A DNA stretch of 64,000 nucleotides from Argyresthia goedartella (GCA_949825045.1 OX463818.1:36100906-36164905); one strand, 5' to 3'. Positions 41,798 to 52,867 are shown, counted from the stretch's first letter. Numbers and translations are program-made. The notes: generated by a model from the sequence alone, not told the origin.

Positions 41798-42760
41798 TTA
41801 TCTGGGGGGCACCTCTCTAGGTGGCGGGCTTCGGTACTTGGCTTTGATGTGCAAGAATGGCTTATTGGTGCAGTTGTCTTCAATACTGGCGGCTAAAGAG
41901 AGCCTAATGCTTTCTTCGATAGCAGCCTGCGTCATGGCACCGGGAAGCGTTACAGACACACTCTTATTCAAGGGCCTGAATGCCACGGGAGCTGCCAGGC
42001 TCATGCTTCGAGTCTTTTTCGCGTAGTTCAATTTGTCAGTTCCGCAGAAACTTTTCCTAGGGTCGGCTACAGGCGTGGATACTAGGCTTTGACTGCGAGT
42101 CTTTCGAGGAGTTTCAGTAGGAGTGGTAGCAAGACTGGTGCTATTCTTTGCCTGGTTTAGTCTCTCCGTGCCGCAGAAAGGTTTCTTCTCCGGTTGTAAA
42201 GCCAAGCTCATGGATCGTGATTTTTTCGGTGCGTTCAAAGTCGGAATCTTTCGTTCTATAGAAGGATTGGTTCGGGAGGTGGGTGTGCTCGGGGTGCTGA
42301 AGCTGGGAGCCGATTGCTTTCTAGTGCGTGCTTTTTCGTTTTCCGGCTTGTTCAATGGAAGAGTCAAAGCAGATTTTAAGGTGCGAGTTTTGGCGGGTGT
42401 CGAAGTGCGTCTGCTGTCAAGGATGGGAGAAGTCTTCCCTTCCAGCTTGCTTGCGCGACTGATTTTGGCAAATGGTGAGGTTTTTCCGCTGACAGAAGAA
42501 GCTTTACTGTCTACTGGTGAAACAGTGCCTGATTCTTTTAAAGACGTCTTGCTGCTAGCTGATGATATGGTCTTAATGGACGAGAGGTTGTCTATTTCAT
42601 CTTGCGGTGGCGGTGGGGTGGGCAGGGCGACAGGCAGGACGTTGCCCTTTCGCCCTTGGGTGACGAGGCGCACCTGGCAGGGCTCGTGGCGGGAGAGGAA
42701 GTGCTCGAGGGTGTCCCAGCCGCCGCCGACGCGGACCATCATGTGTCGACCTTTCAGCAG
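41798..42760 (-). CDS. pigs-like terminal exon (end of Gas2 domain, tail)
   Basis: The acceptor TTCTTCCAG lies at 42769-42761; the stop is at 41798-41800. The exon opens [20 protein letters not shown], the signature end of the Gas2 domain. It then encodes a basic Ser/Thr/Pro-rich tail with two FCGT(E/D)(R/K)LN-x-AK units, each near an RSMSL-type motif, and near the end a [15 protein letters not shown] stretch that resembles a ubiquitin-interacting motif. It finishes PPPREVPPR. The ATG often taken as a start (42772) is intronic; splicing from 43051 is supported by the domain continuity FIR-LLKGRH. Confidence 0.93.
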   Translation of the reverse strand: MLKGRHMMVRVGGGWDTLEHFLSRHEPCQVRLVTQGRKGNVLPVALPTPPPPQDEIDNLSSIKTISSASSKTSLKESGTVSPVDSKASSVSGKTSPFAKISRASKLEGKTSPILDSRRTSTPAKTRTLKSALTLPLNKPENEKARTRKQSAPSFSTPSTPTSRTNPSIERKIPTLNAPKKSRSMSLALQPEKKPFCGTERLNQAKNSTSLATTPTETPRKTRSQSLVSTPVADPRKSFCGTDKLNYAKKTRSMSLAAPVAFRPLNKSVSVTLPGAMTQAAIEESIRLSLAASIEDNCTNKPFLHIKAKYRSPPPREVPPR

Positions 42761-45700
42761 CTGGAAGAACATACATAAATGGTTTAAGATATATAGAGGA
42801 GCGGTGCGAATGTAACAACTGGAAACTTGTCTACTTTTTACGAATGGATATAATGGACTGCCTGTCTGATTTGAAGCCTACGCGGTCTACACGTTTTCAG
42901 ACGTTCCTGCGACATAACACGATCATGTTATTCATCAAGTAACCTTACATTAGCCTTGAGGTCCAGCTCGATATTAGAAAGATTAACTATGTCTTTTTGG
43001 AGTACAAATCCACTCATCAAGCCAACAATACATCAATCTTATTATCTTACCCGAATAAAGACGTTCCTCCCAGCGATGTTATATCTTCCCTCGCCGACCT
43101 TCTTCACCTTAAGAAGCTTGGAGCACTTTCCGGAGCTGCAGCTGCAGCCGCGCTCCATCAGACGAGTCACCAGTTGCACCTGGGAGGAACAAGTAGGTTT
43201 ATATCGGAGGAAAATTAAAGACACCTGGAGAACCTAACCAGTGGGTTAATATTGGAAGTGCCAAAGTGGAAGACCCCTGGACAACGTATCCAGTGGGTCT
43301 CAGGGAAAATCATTCAAATATTATTTTCCCTGATACCCAATGGTTAAGTCCTGTAAAAGTTATGGAGGTCGTTGGTTGGATTACTCAGTCTGTCGGACTG
43401 ATTTCAGAGGCGTATCAATTCAACGCAGTGCCCCGAATACTGAATGCGTCAAAATATACTAACAGCGAACTAATGTGACAGCTCTTTTCTGTCTAGGTAG
43501 CAGGAATAATTACGCGCCGAAAAAGTATGCGAATCGCACTGTCAGTGACTCTTATGTACAATAACATATGGTTAATTTTATCTGAACTCGAACACTTTTT
43601 CACTATGGTATTTATTCCTGCTTGAGCCACTGATTTTGTTTTGGAACTCAAGTTAATTTAGTTTAGCTGTGAGAAGTAAATTATCATTAAGTTTGCTAGC
43701 ATTCTCGAAGTCATGTGAGCTTTGAATATGAATTACTGTTAGGTAATATATTGTAATTAACATTTGAAGTTTCGACATTGGATTACCGAACCTCACACAT
43801 TAATTACGTTGACAATCCGCCATTTCACGCATTGTCTCGCACTCAGCTGTGTCCATGTAACAATATGCAATGACCTGAGCACCTGAGCACCATATTTGTT
43901 CAGCTGAATGTTTTCCTCAAGGCTGTAAACTTCATCCGTGTACATAAAGCCAACTCACGAACGAATAGTGATCAAAGTAGACAAGAGAAAAAGAAATGAA
44001 ACGTCGTACCTTTACCTCGTACGTCAATAGTTACATTATTTAAAAATGAAGTAAGAAGCCATATTATATTTTGACATTTGAGCTAACCATCTTCGAATCA
44101 GATTAACGAAACTCTTTATCTCTATGAGATTCAACTACGACCGTGTCATTTCTATATCCACTGAACATCCTATCTACTTATAATATAAGGTCTCTGCCTG
44201 GCTACAGCCTGGTTTGTTTACACCGAATGCCCGTAGTTTCGGAACAGACAATTATTGATCTGGTGATAGAGTGACTTACCCTCTTGTCCAGCTCATTCGT
44301 TGGTTTGAGTGGAACATCAGAGTCGGTGCTGTCTATGGTGCCCTCGGACTTGGTACTCTCGTTGTCTTCTTGGTCATGGTGCCCTGGTTCCGACACTTGA
44401 GCTGGAAACATTATTTAAATAAGTTACATCTAAAATGCAGTTCACGCGACAGTTAAAGTGACTAAACAGATTATTAGAGGTAAAATGTATGGAAAACTGG
44501 TTTGTCTATTATGAATAATGTCCATAATTTTAGGACATAAAGAAGTCTATTCAAAGGGGATACTCACTGTCATTGGTATCTGACGACGGTGGAGGATTGG
44601 CGGTAGACCTGTAATTACGAAAGAGCTATGTTATTGGACACTAGATAGGCATAAAAGAAAACAACTGTCAAAAATGCACCGATATAGCCGGTGTCGAAGA
44701 CCTGTTCCGCCAGAGGAAATCCCGAGAGAAATATTTGGAGCTGCCTGCCAACCTCCATTAGAAGAGAGGCACTAAAAGAATAAAAGTCGCCCTAAAAAAA
44801 CTTGGAGACAAAAATACTTAGGGGGCTACGATCAGACTGGGCAAATCTGACGCAGATGGGCCAAAAAATATATTGTCTAAGTGGCATCAGATAGAAATTT
44901 GTACTGAGAGCCCCATGCAAGAGATTTGCTGCAGGATGTGATGATGATGATTGTCTCACGTGTCTCTCTCCGGACTAGTTGAAGCATCTCTGAACTGCCA
45001 CGCCGCACCGGACATGGCTGAGTCCAGCCCGGAGTCACGCTCCTCCAGGGCGATCTCTTTCTCCAGCTGGACTAGACCTGGAGGCTCCACATTGAACCTG
45101 GTGGCCAGGCGCGCCACCTCCAGCAGGCAGAGGATCACTTGGCGGGGCTGGTTGTGGAGGACTGTGGGAAAGATGGTATAAAGTTAACGACACATATAGC
45201 TACCTGTTTAAAATGTTTGACCTGTAACCTGGTCTTTCCTTAGGGGGCGAATGTGGACAGTACAGTACGGTAGGGGTATCGCACTATGGAAGCACTGACC
45301 TGATCTGACTGCCCATGAATCCTTCTTCGTAATCTACTGCTGAAATTATGAATAATGGAGCTTGTGATCATCTGGTCTAAAATCACCATCTCGAATAACC
45401 AACTTATTTAGTTGTGTAACCTAGGCTGAGGGTCCTTTGTTCCCTCGTCGTCGATCTCAACTCAACTCAAAGTTTTGGCTTAAACTTAATATACAAAATC
45501 CGACAACTCCCTGTCACACACCTCTTGTTTTAATTTGAGTTGACAATGAATACATTTACGATAAGCTGTCGATATGGCTTCACTTGCGTGGGATGGATTT
45601 ACCCTAAATCTGCGTCAGCGCAGACAAACACGACGCACATTGTGCTCGGGTTGTGTAAGTTAGTGTTGACAAAGGCTAGTCTAGATCTCGGGTGCAGATT

Positions 45701-47807
45701 TACTGACACTTTCCAATTGCGAAAGCCTGATTTATTTATGCTGGAGGTCTTTTACCAGGAAATGTGATATGGTATGGAAGAGGGTTTTATTTGGTTTTAA
45801 TGCTGTTGCTTTCGACTTAGTCGTGCGTGCGTGAGCTCTTCGATTTCACTACTTTTATTAGTAGGATGTCGCCATTCTGATGTATATTTTATTTTTATGG
45901 TTGGTTATTGCTGCCTTAATTTTTTATGAGGAATAGCACCTTCCCGTGCTTGGCGCTGTTTCGTCAAATCTGAGCCAAACATATTGATTTCTATCTAGTA
46001 CGCCAGGTGGTATAGAGGTAGATTTTATATCCTGACGACGAAGATTTTAGTTCCAACTGTGTCACTAAATTTGGGCGCACGATAGTGCTCCGCTATGTCC
46101 TAATAAACTACCAGGAGCGCATACCCAGGTCGTCGCTCTCGAACAGCAGGTTTTCATGCACGCCCAGCTCCCGACAGAATGTGATGAAATTCTCGGTGTT
46201 GTCGCGAGAGAAGAAGCTGCGACGGGCGGCGCGCTGCCAGCAGCGTCCCCGGATCTGTGGCACCGGCTGTGGTGATACAACAAACTTTTAATTGGTCAAA
46301 TTGATCTCCCAATTCCTAATGCGTGAAGCCTCCACATTGGCTTTTAAGCCAGGAGGGCGATTTTATGTGACGTCTCGTAAGCTGATAAGATCAGATGAGC
46401 GTTCTAAGATATTTTTAGAAAACCAACTCAAGGTCTATAAATAGATAATTCGATGTATTTTTTTACTTTTATTTTCACTGTTTACATCCTAATATCATAG
46501 AAAACAAGAAAAATACTGTTTGTCATTTTAACTATGTTTAAAACCACGGAGTAAAAGCGGCTAAAACTCCGCCGTTTGTCGCGGCGGCGGCGGATGACTT
46601 TTTTTTTTATTACCTATGCCGATTAGTATTATCCAAATCAGTTTTATTTTGGTGAGACAATGGAAGAAGCTAAAAAAATATAATGAGAAGAGATGAATTA
46701 TCGCCAACATCATGTTTGTATTGTAGTGAAGATCACTTTAACGTGGGTATCTTTATCTACACTCGTATCATAAACCCTCTTGACTGAGTCCGAAAACAGC
46801 ACGTTACGACCAGCATAATGATATACTTCTTGGTAAAAACCTCATTTCTTATCTGAATATTGATACATTTTGACCATAATGTATCAATATTTTTTCTGCC
46901 CCTAGTTTTTCTGTGAAGTTAGTACTACTGAACAAGCCAAACAAGTGCAGAGCAATGATCAATGCCACATTACCGGTCGAACAAGCGGTTCCTGAACACA
47001 TCAAAAAGATCTTATGATATGTGTGTAGATAAACTAGTGTATTTAACTGTACCTAATTAGGCATTAACACTTGAGAGTGTGTTTATGAAAAGAGCCGAAG
47101 CCAAAGCCGATAATAATATCACTCGAGACAATATCAGTCACATGAACTACTATTATGTTACATTTCTATAGATAGCATGGTGCGAATTCGTCGTGTGGTC
47201 CGAAACCATGAGTGATCTTTAACGTATCTAAGTAAGTTTTGCGTAGGTTACCTTACTTTTTTACCGGCTTAAAACCTAGTGTCTGTAGAAGTATACTTAC
47301 AATTAATAAAGCTGGAAAACTGTACCTGTTTTATCATCGAAGGTAGTGTTTACATAATCTATTATTGAATTTATTTCAGGTCAATGAGGAAACAGAAAAT
47401 TATGTTGTAAGGACGATAAATATTCGGAAAATATAATTGCCAAATTTAAACCACATCGATATTCCCTATTGTTCTTTTGTCCTGCAGTTCCATTGTACCT
47501 GGACGAATAACCCTTCCATAGTAGCATATAACCTGTCAGTTGGTCCGCGAGGATAGACATAGCGAGGGAGGATGGCAGGAAGCACCGCAACACATGGCAG
47601 GAGCACGGGAAGAGGTCTATACTCAACAACGGGTTCCCTGACCGGCTGATAATGATGCAGAAGTTGGTACTTGCTGACTCACCCCGACTAAGAGACCCTG
47701 GTCCAGCGCCTCTCTAGCCCGGTCGTGAATGACGGCAGCTAGCTGACACAGCTCAACACCATTGTCCAGAACATCGAGAAAGTTCTCGCCGCTCAGATAG
47801 GAGATGC
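41798..47807 (-). CDS. Gas2-like cytoskeletal linker, pigs-like (gene span, 3' seven exons)
   Basis: GAS2-family proteins bind actin through a calponin-homology (CH) domain and microtubules through a Gas2 domain. Seven minus-strand exons join in phase: 47807-47683, 46266-46125, 45161-44960, 44608-44568, 44401-44280, 43179-43051 and 42760-41798, all introns GT..AG. About 573 residues result: the CH domain minus its first part ([71 protein letters not shown]), an acidic linker, the Gas2 domain ([12 protein letters not shown] to LSRHEPCQV), and a 270-residue Ser/Thr/Pro/Lys-rich tail. The order CH-Gas2-tail and the sequence resemble Drosophila pigs (pickled eggs). The 5' exon(s) were not found up to 64 kb. 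Introns contain MITEs (46754, 43500) and a 44.7-kb LINE tail. Confidence 0.93.
43051..43179 (-). CDS. pigs-like exon (first part of Gas2 domain)
   Basis: The acceptor TCCCAG ends at 43180 and the donor GTAAGA starts at 43050. 129 nt, phase 0 at both ends. It encodes [20 protein letters not shown] and [19 protein letters not shown], with the Cys residues and GEGRYNI block of the Gas2 domain. Confidence 0.94.
43500..43621. mobile_element. MITE M5, 122 bp, in a pigs-like intron
   Basis: GCAGGAATAATTACGC at the left is partly mirrored by GGTATTTATTCCTGC at the right, and AAAAAGTATGCG by CACTTTTTCACT. The interior matches the two inserts in the 23-bp array at 20.2 and 20.5 kb. Confidence 0.8.
43622..44279. 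other. pigs-like intron, no element recognised
   Basis: Unique-looking AT-rich sequence. No additional exon with conserved coding sequence was seen. Confidence 0.5.
44280..44401 (-). CDS. pigs-like exon (acidic linker)
   Basis: The acceptor is TTTCCAG ending at 44402; the donor GTAAGT starts at 44279. 122 nt; two bases complete a split codon. It encodes [20 protein letters not shown] and [18 protein letters not shown], an acidic, presumably disordered linker before the Gas2 domain. Confidence 0.85.
44568..44608 (-). CDS. pigs-like micro-exon
   Basis: 41 nt between AATTACAG (ending 44609) and GTGAGTA (from 44567). In the phase required by both neighbours it reads [13 protein letters not shown]. 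Only this phase links the CH exon and the linker exon without a stop, which supports it despite its size. Confidence 0.8.
44660..44952 (+). repeat. Probable LINE 3'-tail relic in a pigs-like intron
   Basis: CCCCATGCAAGAGATTTGCT and GCAGGATGTGATGATGATGA form an ATG-rich end of the kind that closes some LINE 3' UTRs. Upstream sequence is GC-moderate without a protein frame. The class is a guess. Confidence 0.35.
44960..45161 (-). CDS. pigs-like exon (C-terminal CH domain)
   Basis: The acceptor is TTCCCACAG ending at 45162 and the donor GTGAGA starts at 44959. 202 nt, with two bases at each end shared with split codons. It encodes [35 protein letters not shown] and a [20 protein letters not shown] segment after the CH domain. 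Confidence 0.94.
45180..46124. other. pigs-like intron, no element recognised
   Basis: No coding frame with conserved sequence and no repeat shared with the rest of the window was seen. Confidence 0.5.
46125..46266 (-). CDS. pigs-like exon (central CH domain)
   Basis: The acceptor is ATCACCACAG ending at 46267 and the donor GTATGC starts at 46124. 142 nt from phase 0, leaving one base that completes a valine codon with the next exon (ESDDL-V-LHNQ). It encodes [20 protein letters not shown] then [20 protein letters not shown]. Confidence 0.94.
46754..47031 (-). mobile_element. MITE M3 in a pigs-like intron
   Basis: Begins TATCTACACTCGTATCATAA (family right end, reversed) and ends TTATGATATGTGTGTAGATA. 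The centre is ATTTTGACCATAATGTATC. A flank extension to about 47125 carries TTAACACTTGAGAGTGTG and CATAATAAT-type sequence as in other copies. Confidence 0.82.
47130..47640. other. pigs-like intron, no element recognised
   Basis: Anonymous sequence. A minus-strand open frame at 47381-47629 lacks any recognisable domain and is not treated as a gene. Confidence 0.45.
47683..47807 (-). CDS. pigs-like exon (N-terminal part of CH domain)
   Basis: The acceptor is CTTGTTGCAG ending at 47808; the donor GTGAGT starts at 47682. 125 nt, first two bases completing a split codon. It encodes [20 protein letters not shown] and [20 protein letters not shown]. An ATG-initiated frame begins further upstream at 47871 but reads through intron; the real start lies in an unseen exon. 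Confidence 0.92.
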
Positions 47808-47879
47808 CTGCAACAAGGTGAGATAGAGTTAAACCTGTTAGGTAGTTTAGTGCCATAGTAATTTGTGTCATGTGGCTAT

Positions 47880-48480
47880 CTCCGTTTTCAGAGAGCTATT
47901 CTGCTAATAAAGGGACTTGTTCCACCATCACTTTAGAGTATGAATACATTCCCAACCTATCACCAAAATTAAATGGTGATTGGGAAGAAACTCTTGTCAC
48001 TAGGTCAATTACATCAGAATTACAGTAAGTACGGGAAAATCACACGCAACAGGACAGGAAGCATACATTAATAAATGTTTGTTAGCCATGCCGATTTATG
48101 ATTTCAGAAAATAAGTCTAGAGTCTAGAGCTAGTTGCATTCCGCCCTATAACCAATCACGGCTCAGCGACTGAGTGCGCGTGCGTCACGCTATCGCTGTT
48201 AGGGGCCGGTCCACACCATAGCATCCATCATCGACTCAACTCCCCGTTAGCTCATCGGAAGGGTGACAACTACAGAATACTTTGTGTCGTACAGACATCT
48301 TCACACTTGGTGGGTGATTTTAAAACAGTGTTCTCGTGACGGCAATTTTGTTGCCCTCGGCATGCCGCCTGGAGGGCGCAGCGGCGCATGGATACAAGAG
48401 AGAAGCATAAGTATGGGCAAGAGAGAGAGGTGGCAGCTGGCTCACAGTCGTCAATATTCGCTTTTATTTAGTTTCACCTG
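47880..48480. other. pigs-like 5' intron or flank, no exon recognised
   Basis: Searched for the missing N-terminal CH exon without success. GTGCGCGTGCGTCACGC near 48173 is a small GC-rich patch that could be promoter-proximal, but nothing more supports that. Confidence 0.4.
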
Positions 48481-48675
48481 TCCCGGGCTCTTTTTGTCAT
48501 CTACCGTCTTTCCGATTGGGCTGAAATTTTACATGCATTTGTAAATCGGTTGACAATGCAAACTTTTATGACATGGAGCTGATGTGATGATGAAGCCGGA
48601 AGGTGGCCATAGGAACTCTGTAATAAAACGACGCAACCCCATCGATTTTGGGCTCGTTTAATTCGTCTTGACAAG
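48481..48675 (-). mobile_element. Dispersed LINE-tail repeat, reverse orientation
   Basis: TTTCCGATTGGGCTGAAATT, CATGGAGCTGATG and GAAGCCGGAAGGTGGCCATA are the complement of the repeat at 28204-28450. This copy is uninterrupted and shows the empty target into which the R1-like element inserted in the other copy. Confidence 0.75.
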
Positions 48676-48828
48676 TACTCTCCTAGATAAGTGCCTTACT
48701 TTTAAGAGTTCCGTATTTATTAGTTCTATTCTTCAAATAATAAAAACTATTTTTTGTTATCCCTTGTTTTGCTATTTTTACTTAGGAATTCGTTTCCAAA
48801 GCGCTTCTCGATAAATAATAAAGAGAAA

Positions 48829-49248
48829 CGTGTCACACTCGTAGAGCAATTCCCCAAATTAAGCAAATAAGCACGCACTTGTCCGTTCGTTGATACTCCA
48901 GCTCCAGCGATACATCGTAGGTAGGTATATCTGTTCAAATGGGCCTCAAGCAAGCAGGTACCCGTTGTCTCAAGGAAAATTACGAGTTCTAGTCGGGTTC
49001 GCAAAAATATCGTAGCATCGCTTTTGGACCGACATTGACGTGTCACACTCGTAGAGCAATTCCCCAAATTAAGCAAATAAGCACGCACTTGTCGGTTCGT
49101 TGATACTCCAGCTCCAGCGATACATCGTAGGTAGGTATATCTGTTCAACTGGGCCTCAAGCAAGCAGGTACCCGTTGTCTCAAGGAAAATTACGAGTTCT
49201 AGTCGGGTTCGCAAAAATATCGTAGCATCGCTTTTGGACCGACATTGA
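48829..49248. repeat. Tandem duplication, 210-bp unit x2
   Basis: CGTGTCACACTCGTAGAGCA starts at 48829 and 49039. The copies differ at about two positions (GTCCGTTCG/GTCGGTTCG; TTCAAATGGG/TTCAACTGGG). Since 210 is divisible by three, a minus-strand frame (48747-49214) contains a repeated 70-residue block. I see no domain in it. Confidence 0.95.
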
Positions 49249-49479
49249 ACTGATGTGCGCAGTCAACCGATAGTTGAATAATTTACCTAACGACCAACTG
49301 CAATAATGTATGAGAGGTTGCTACAAATAACATTTTATTCACGAACTATTTCAAAATACTTACTACAATATATAGTTTCCTTAACTTGTACCCCACTGTA
49401 ACTACAACTAACTGCAGACTCCGCTTATCTAACCGTACTCACGTTATCATATCACAATAATGTACAGTTGGATACACAC

Positions 49480-49616
49480 TAAATCTCTATCTGCGGGAGT
49501 TTCTTCGGCCTTCTCCTCCCACAGTGGTACAATGAAGAGAAGCGGCAAAAAATGACGCTTACTAGGTATATGCAAATATCTATAGTAATAAAAATATTTT
49601 GATTTGATTTGATACA
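49480..49616 (+). mobile_element. Jockey-like 3' UTR fragment
   Basis: CTGCGGGAGTTTCTTCGGCC, CTCCTCCCACAGTGGTAC and GAAGAGAAGCGGCAAAAAA match the 3' UTR of the relic at 38925-39500. It ends TTTTGATTTGATTTGATA. Confidence 0.8.
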
Positions 49617-49975
49617 CCAATCCACCATAAATTAATGAAAAATGAAATAAAAAACGAGTAATGTAAGTTGAACACTTATGATCAATTTAATACCATTCCA
49701 TTAAAAATTCAACTACCATTCTGTATTCAGAATCAGGACTTCTTTTTGATATTTTTTCAAGTAAGAAACATAGAAGAGTATGTGAGGAAGGTATCCAACT
49801 TTTCTTATGTTTTTCACAGAATCCGGCGAATGACACAATTACCAGCTTATACATTTATGACAAGAGATCTCTCCCACAGCAAGACAAGTGGAAAAAGTTG
49901 TGGTGGAAAAGTTACACTAGATTTCATTCCCTTAAACTAAACGTCAATTTCTGACGACCTACCTACGTAGATTTT

Positions 49976-50130
49976 TACCCCCCCCCCCCCCCCCCGATGA
50001 AAAAGAGGGTTTATAAATTTAAGCGTCTTTGTGTGTCTGTTTGTGGCACACTAGCGCCTAAACGGGTGGACGGATTTTAATGCAGTTTTTTGCGGGTAAC
50101 TCAGCCAAGTACAATCATGTCTTGTCGCCA
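49976..50130 (+). repeat. Poly-C tract and dispersed repeat
   Basis: A run of about 20 C (49977-49996) is followed by GGTTTATAAATTTAAGCGTC and GTGGCACACTAGCGCCTAAA with CGGGTGGACGGATTTTAATG, a sequence pattern I associate with abundant lepidopteran repeats. No second copy is in the window. Confidence 0.5.
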
Positions 50131-50470
50131 ACTCTACATAATGAGTCGCTTGCCCAACGAGTGTAGGGCGTGAACTTTCACGAGTCAATGGTGCCCTAAT
50201 TTCCCACAGATACCGCTGACCCATGATCCCCAGGTACCACGAGCGGCCGTAGCCCAGGGCGTGGCCCATTGTTGGAACTCAACTGACCCAGTACTGTAAT
50301 ACTTGTCGATATAGGTATCAACAAAACATGCGCTTTCCACCAGGTTTATTTTTTACCGCTTGCGGGCGCCCAGGAACTGTCATGGGCCTTACCGATTTAG
50401 CCCTTCTTAAGCCTGTGTTGACCATTTAAACAATAAAACCATTAGAGAGAAGTTACTAGCTCATCGCCTG

Positions 50471-50721
50471 ATAATAATAATAATAATAATAATAATACCT
50501 TGGACACTATTTACACACATTGATCTAGCCCCAAACTAGGATTCCCTGTATCTTGGGTACTAGACAACGATACACATACTTATATACTTAGATAGATAAA
50601 CTACCATGACAGGGTACAAACATCCGTTCTCATCAAACAAATATTTGCCCCCACCGGGACTCGAACCCGGGACCCTTGGTTTCGAAGGCAGGGTGCTGCC
50701 GACTCGGCCATTCGGGTCGTC
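50471..50721 (-). mobile_element. tRNA-derived SINE, family A, copy 2
   Basis: On the minus strand the head GGCCGAGTCGGCAGCACCC and box B GGTTCGAGTCCC are followed by the family A body and an (ATT)n tail (50471-50498). It matches 57778-58038 closely. Confidence 0.92.
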
Positions 50722-51329
50722 TGATATGACTCATCATCCCGTAGTTCCCTTATTCGACTCTTTCAGACATTCCGTCCTTTTTAAGGACAGTCTAAGGGTG
50801 ATGGGAAAACATTGTGAGGAAACCTACATATCTCTATCTTCGCTACGATGGACAAAATGGACCCCGTATGCGAAAAGGGGTGACCTATGATTAATGTTCG
50901 CATGGAAGTAATATAACGTTTAATGCCAAAAGTGGACCAAGATGAAGCAAGCCCAAGTATTGCGCAACTGATCTGGTTATGACAATTCGGAATAATGCAG
51001 TGAAGGGTTGTGCCTCTGCCCCCGAACTGTCCAAGATAAAAAGAAGTCTTTTTGTAGGCGATTTTACGAAATTGCTCAATGCAGTGTGTTACAATAATGA
51101 CTGGGTATATTAATTATGATATTTTTGCAATAAGCCCTACACTATCGGTCCTACGTGTCAGATTGGGCAAGAAACGAATTTGTATGGGCCGACGAAAGGG
51201 TAAATAAATACACCTTTCTCGGATGGGGTGGCAGGCAAGAGATAAGACGCGATGATAGCCTGGTACAAAGGCCAGCCTAGTAGGCAAACTAACTATTCGA
51301 TGTTTTACATGTTTGTGACGTCGCGCCGC
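50722..51329. other. No gene or clear element seen
   Basis: Anonymous intergenic sequence. Confidence 0.4.
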
Positions 51330-51480
51330 TGTTTAGGGTTCCCACGACACCGGGTATCTTAGTGTGGGGCCAGTAGCAATGTATGTGCCTGTAAATTCTT
51401 GGCGTCACGTCTTTTCGCACATTTAGCTAGTTATTCAATACTCCATTTTGCGTGACAGGGGGCTAGCCCATCGCCTCTGT
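51330..51480 (+). repeat. SINE B tail joined to a dispersed repeat
   Basis: CACCGGGTATCTTAGTGTGG with GGCCAGTAGCAATGTATGTG is a family B SINE tail. It runs directly into GGCGTCACGTCTTTTCGCAC..GCGTGACAGGGGGCTAGCC, which matches 11980-12040. Confidence 0.6.
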
Positions 51481-51734
51481 TTTGTACGTATAGGTACAAG
51501 CGAGAAATAGGTAGGTAATTCCTGATTGATGATTGACCAACAGCCTTAATTACCGGGTGTGTATCTACTGTACTGAAAATGGACACATTGTACAACATAA
51601 TGTCTAATCGGGGAGCATGGAAAATAAATAAAAGCATTATACCCTAAGTCATTATGTTACACTTCACTGTTCTTCAAAATTGAGAGACAAAAAGAAGATT
51701 TTGATGATGTTAATGGTATATCTTTAACCTTGAA

Positions 51735-52867
51735 TTGGTTCACAATTAATAATTTATTGTTAAACGCTGGTAAAAGCAAGTTATGAAATACTCACTTCCA
51801 AATGTCAAGCAAGTTGAGACTTGTGTTAGACAGCAACACGTTAGAATTAGTAGAAGTTTCTTGGAATAACCATTGATAGCAAGTTGCAGTGGGGACCCCA
51901 CATAGATAAATTAGCTGATAGATTAAGTTCTGGGGCTAACGCTGTTAGGAACATCAGACAAAACACGGATGTGGCTACATCGAGGCTAATCTATTTTATT
52001 TGCTTTCATAGTGTCATGTCCTATGGTATCATGTTGTGGTGGAAAGCAGCGAATATTCAAACTATTTTACATTACAGAAAAGAGCTATTCGAGCAAATTA
52101 TAATTTAAAATGCACAGATTCTGTCACGTCACGGAGGGTTGGTAGGAACAACCCCCCGTAATAGAAGCCTAAAGAAACTAATTTATAGGATAGGTCCTAA
52201 AATAAATAAAAGGAATAGAGTGAGTTATTTTTATTTCATACAGTTTTTCCAACTACCTAAGCTAGAGTTATGAAAAAGCCCTAACCCCTGAACTGACCCC
52301 GGGAAGCGTTCTTCGGTTGTGGCCGAAACCCAACTCTGGAGACGCCGGAGGATGGGGGAGCAGTTGCAGTAGAGAGGGTGGCCGGCGGAGAAGCAGTGGC
52401 AGTGGAGACACTGGCGGGCGATGTAGCAGTTGCAGTTGGAGAGGACAGCCGCCGGTCAGTCGGTCATCAGCGGCCTGGAGACGCCGGCAGGCGGTAGCAG
52501 TAGTGGCCCGCGAAGCGCCCCGGCCAGGAGTCACCCACGGGCAGCTGTAGTAGAGACCCGCGAAGCGGCGGCCAGGAGTCACCGACGGACGACCCAAGTG
52601 AGGAGGTTCGCACAAGAGGGGCCCCTTCTTACAGCAGGGATCAAATAGGATGCACAGTATATGTGACTTCTTCTAGCAGATTCTTCAAGGTTTCCCGGGT
52701 TTGTAATAATTAAGATCACTAGCAATTTTAAAGAAGAGATCTAAAAATCAATCTGTTGGTATTTCTTCGCCCTGATAGTCTCACAGTGGTCTAATGTAGA
52801 GAAGAGGCAAAAAATTACGTGTAAATATCTGCAGTTACAAAGACATTTTCATTATGGTTATTGTTTT
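51735..52867 (+). mobile_element. Jockey-like relic interrupted by two insertions
   Basis: AACGCTGGTAAAAGCAAG, SKLQWGPHIDKLADRLSSGA and FHSVMSYGIMLWWKAANIQT mark the thumb region. The coding part is cut at 52110-52117, a foreign GC-rich segment follows, and the 3' UTR resumes at about 52658 (GAAGAGATCTAAAAATCAAT, TCTCACAGTGG, GAAGAGGCAAAAAATTACG). The copia element is inserted close to its 3' end at 52868. Confidence 0.8.
52118..52649. mobile_element. GC-rich insertion flanked by ATGCACAG repeats
   Basis: ATGCACAG occurs at 52110-52117 and 52650-52657, on either side of a 532-bp segment absent from other family copies. It begins ATTCTGTCACGTCACGGAGG and holds a strongly GC-rich core (about 52290-52620) with repeated GGAGACGCCGG, GCAGTTGCAGTNGAGAG and CCCGCGAAGCG motifs. 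No terminal inverted repeats were seen and no frame resembles a protein. The 8-bp flanks would fit a hAT-like target duplication. Confidence 0.55.

Noticed and set aside
42123..42815. 230-codon plus-strand ORF
   Set aside because: It is antisense to the pigs-like terminal exon, whose splice sites and Gas2 domain establish the minus strand as coding.
42597..42818. Minus-strand ORF overlapping the Gas2 domain in another frame
   Set aside because: Out of frame with the conserved Gas2 domain; a shadow of the GC-rich exon.
47381..47629. Possible extra pigs-like exon or small gene on the minus strand
   Set aside because: No domain match, and the flanking exons (47683 and 46266) join in phase without it.
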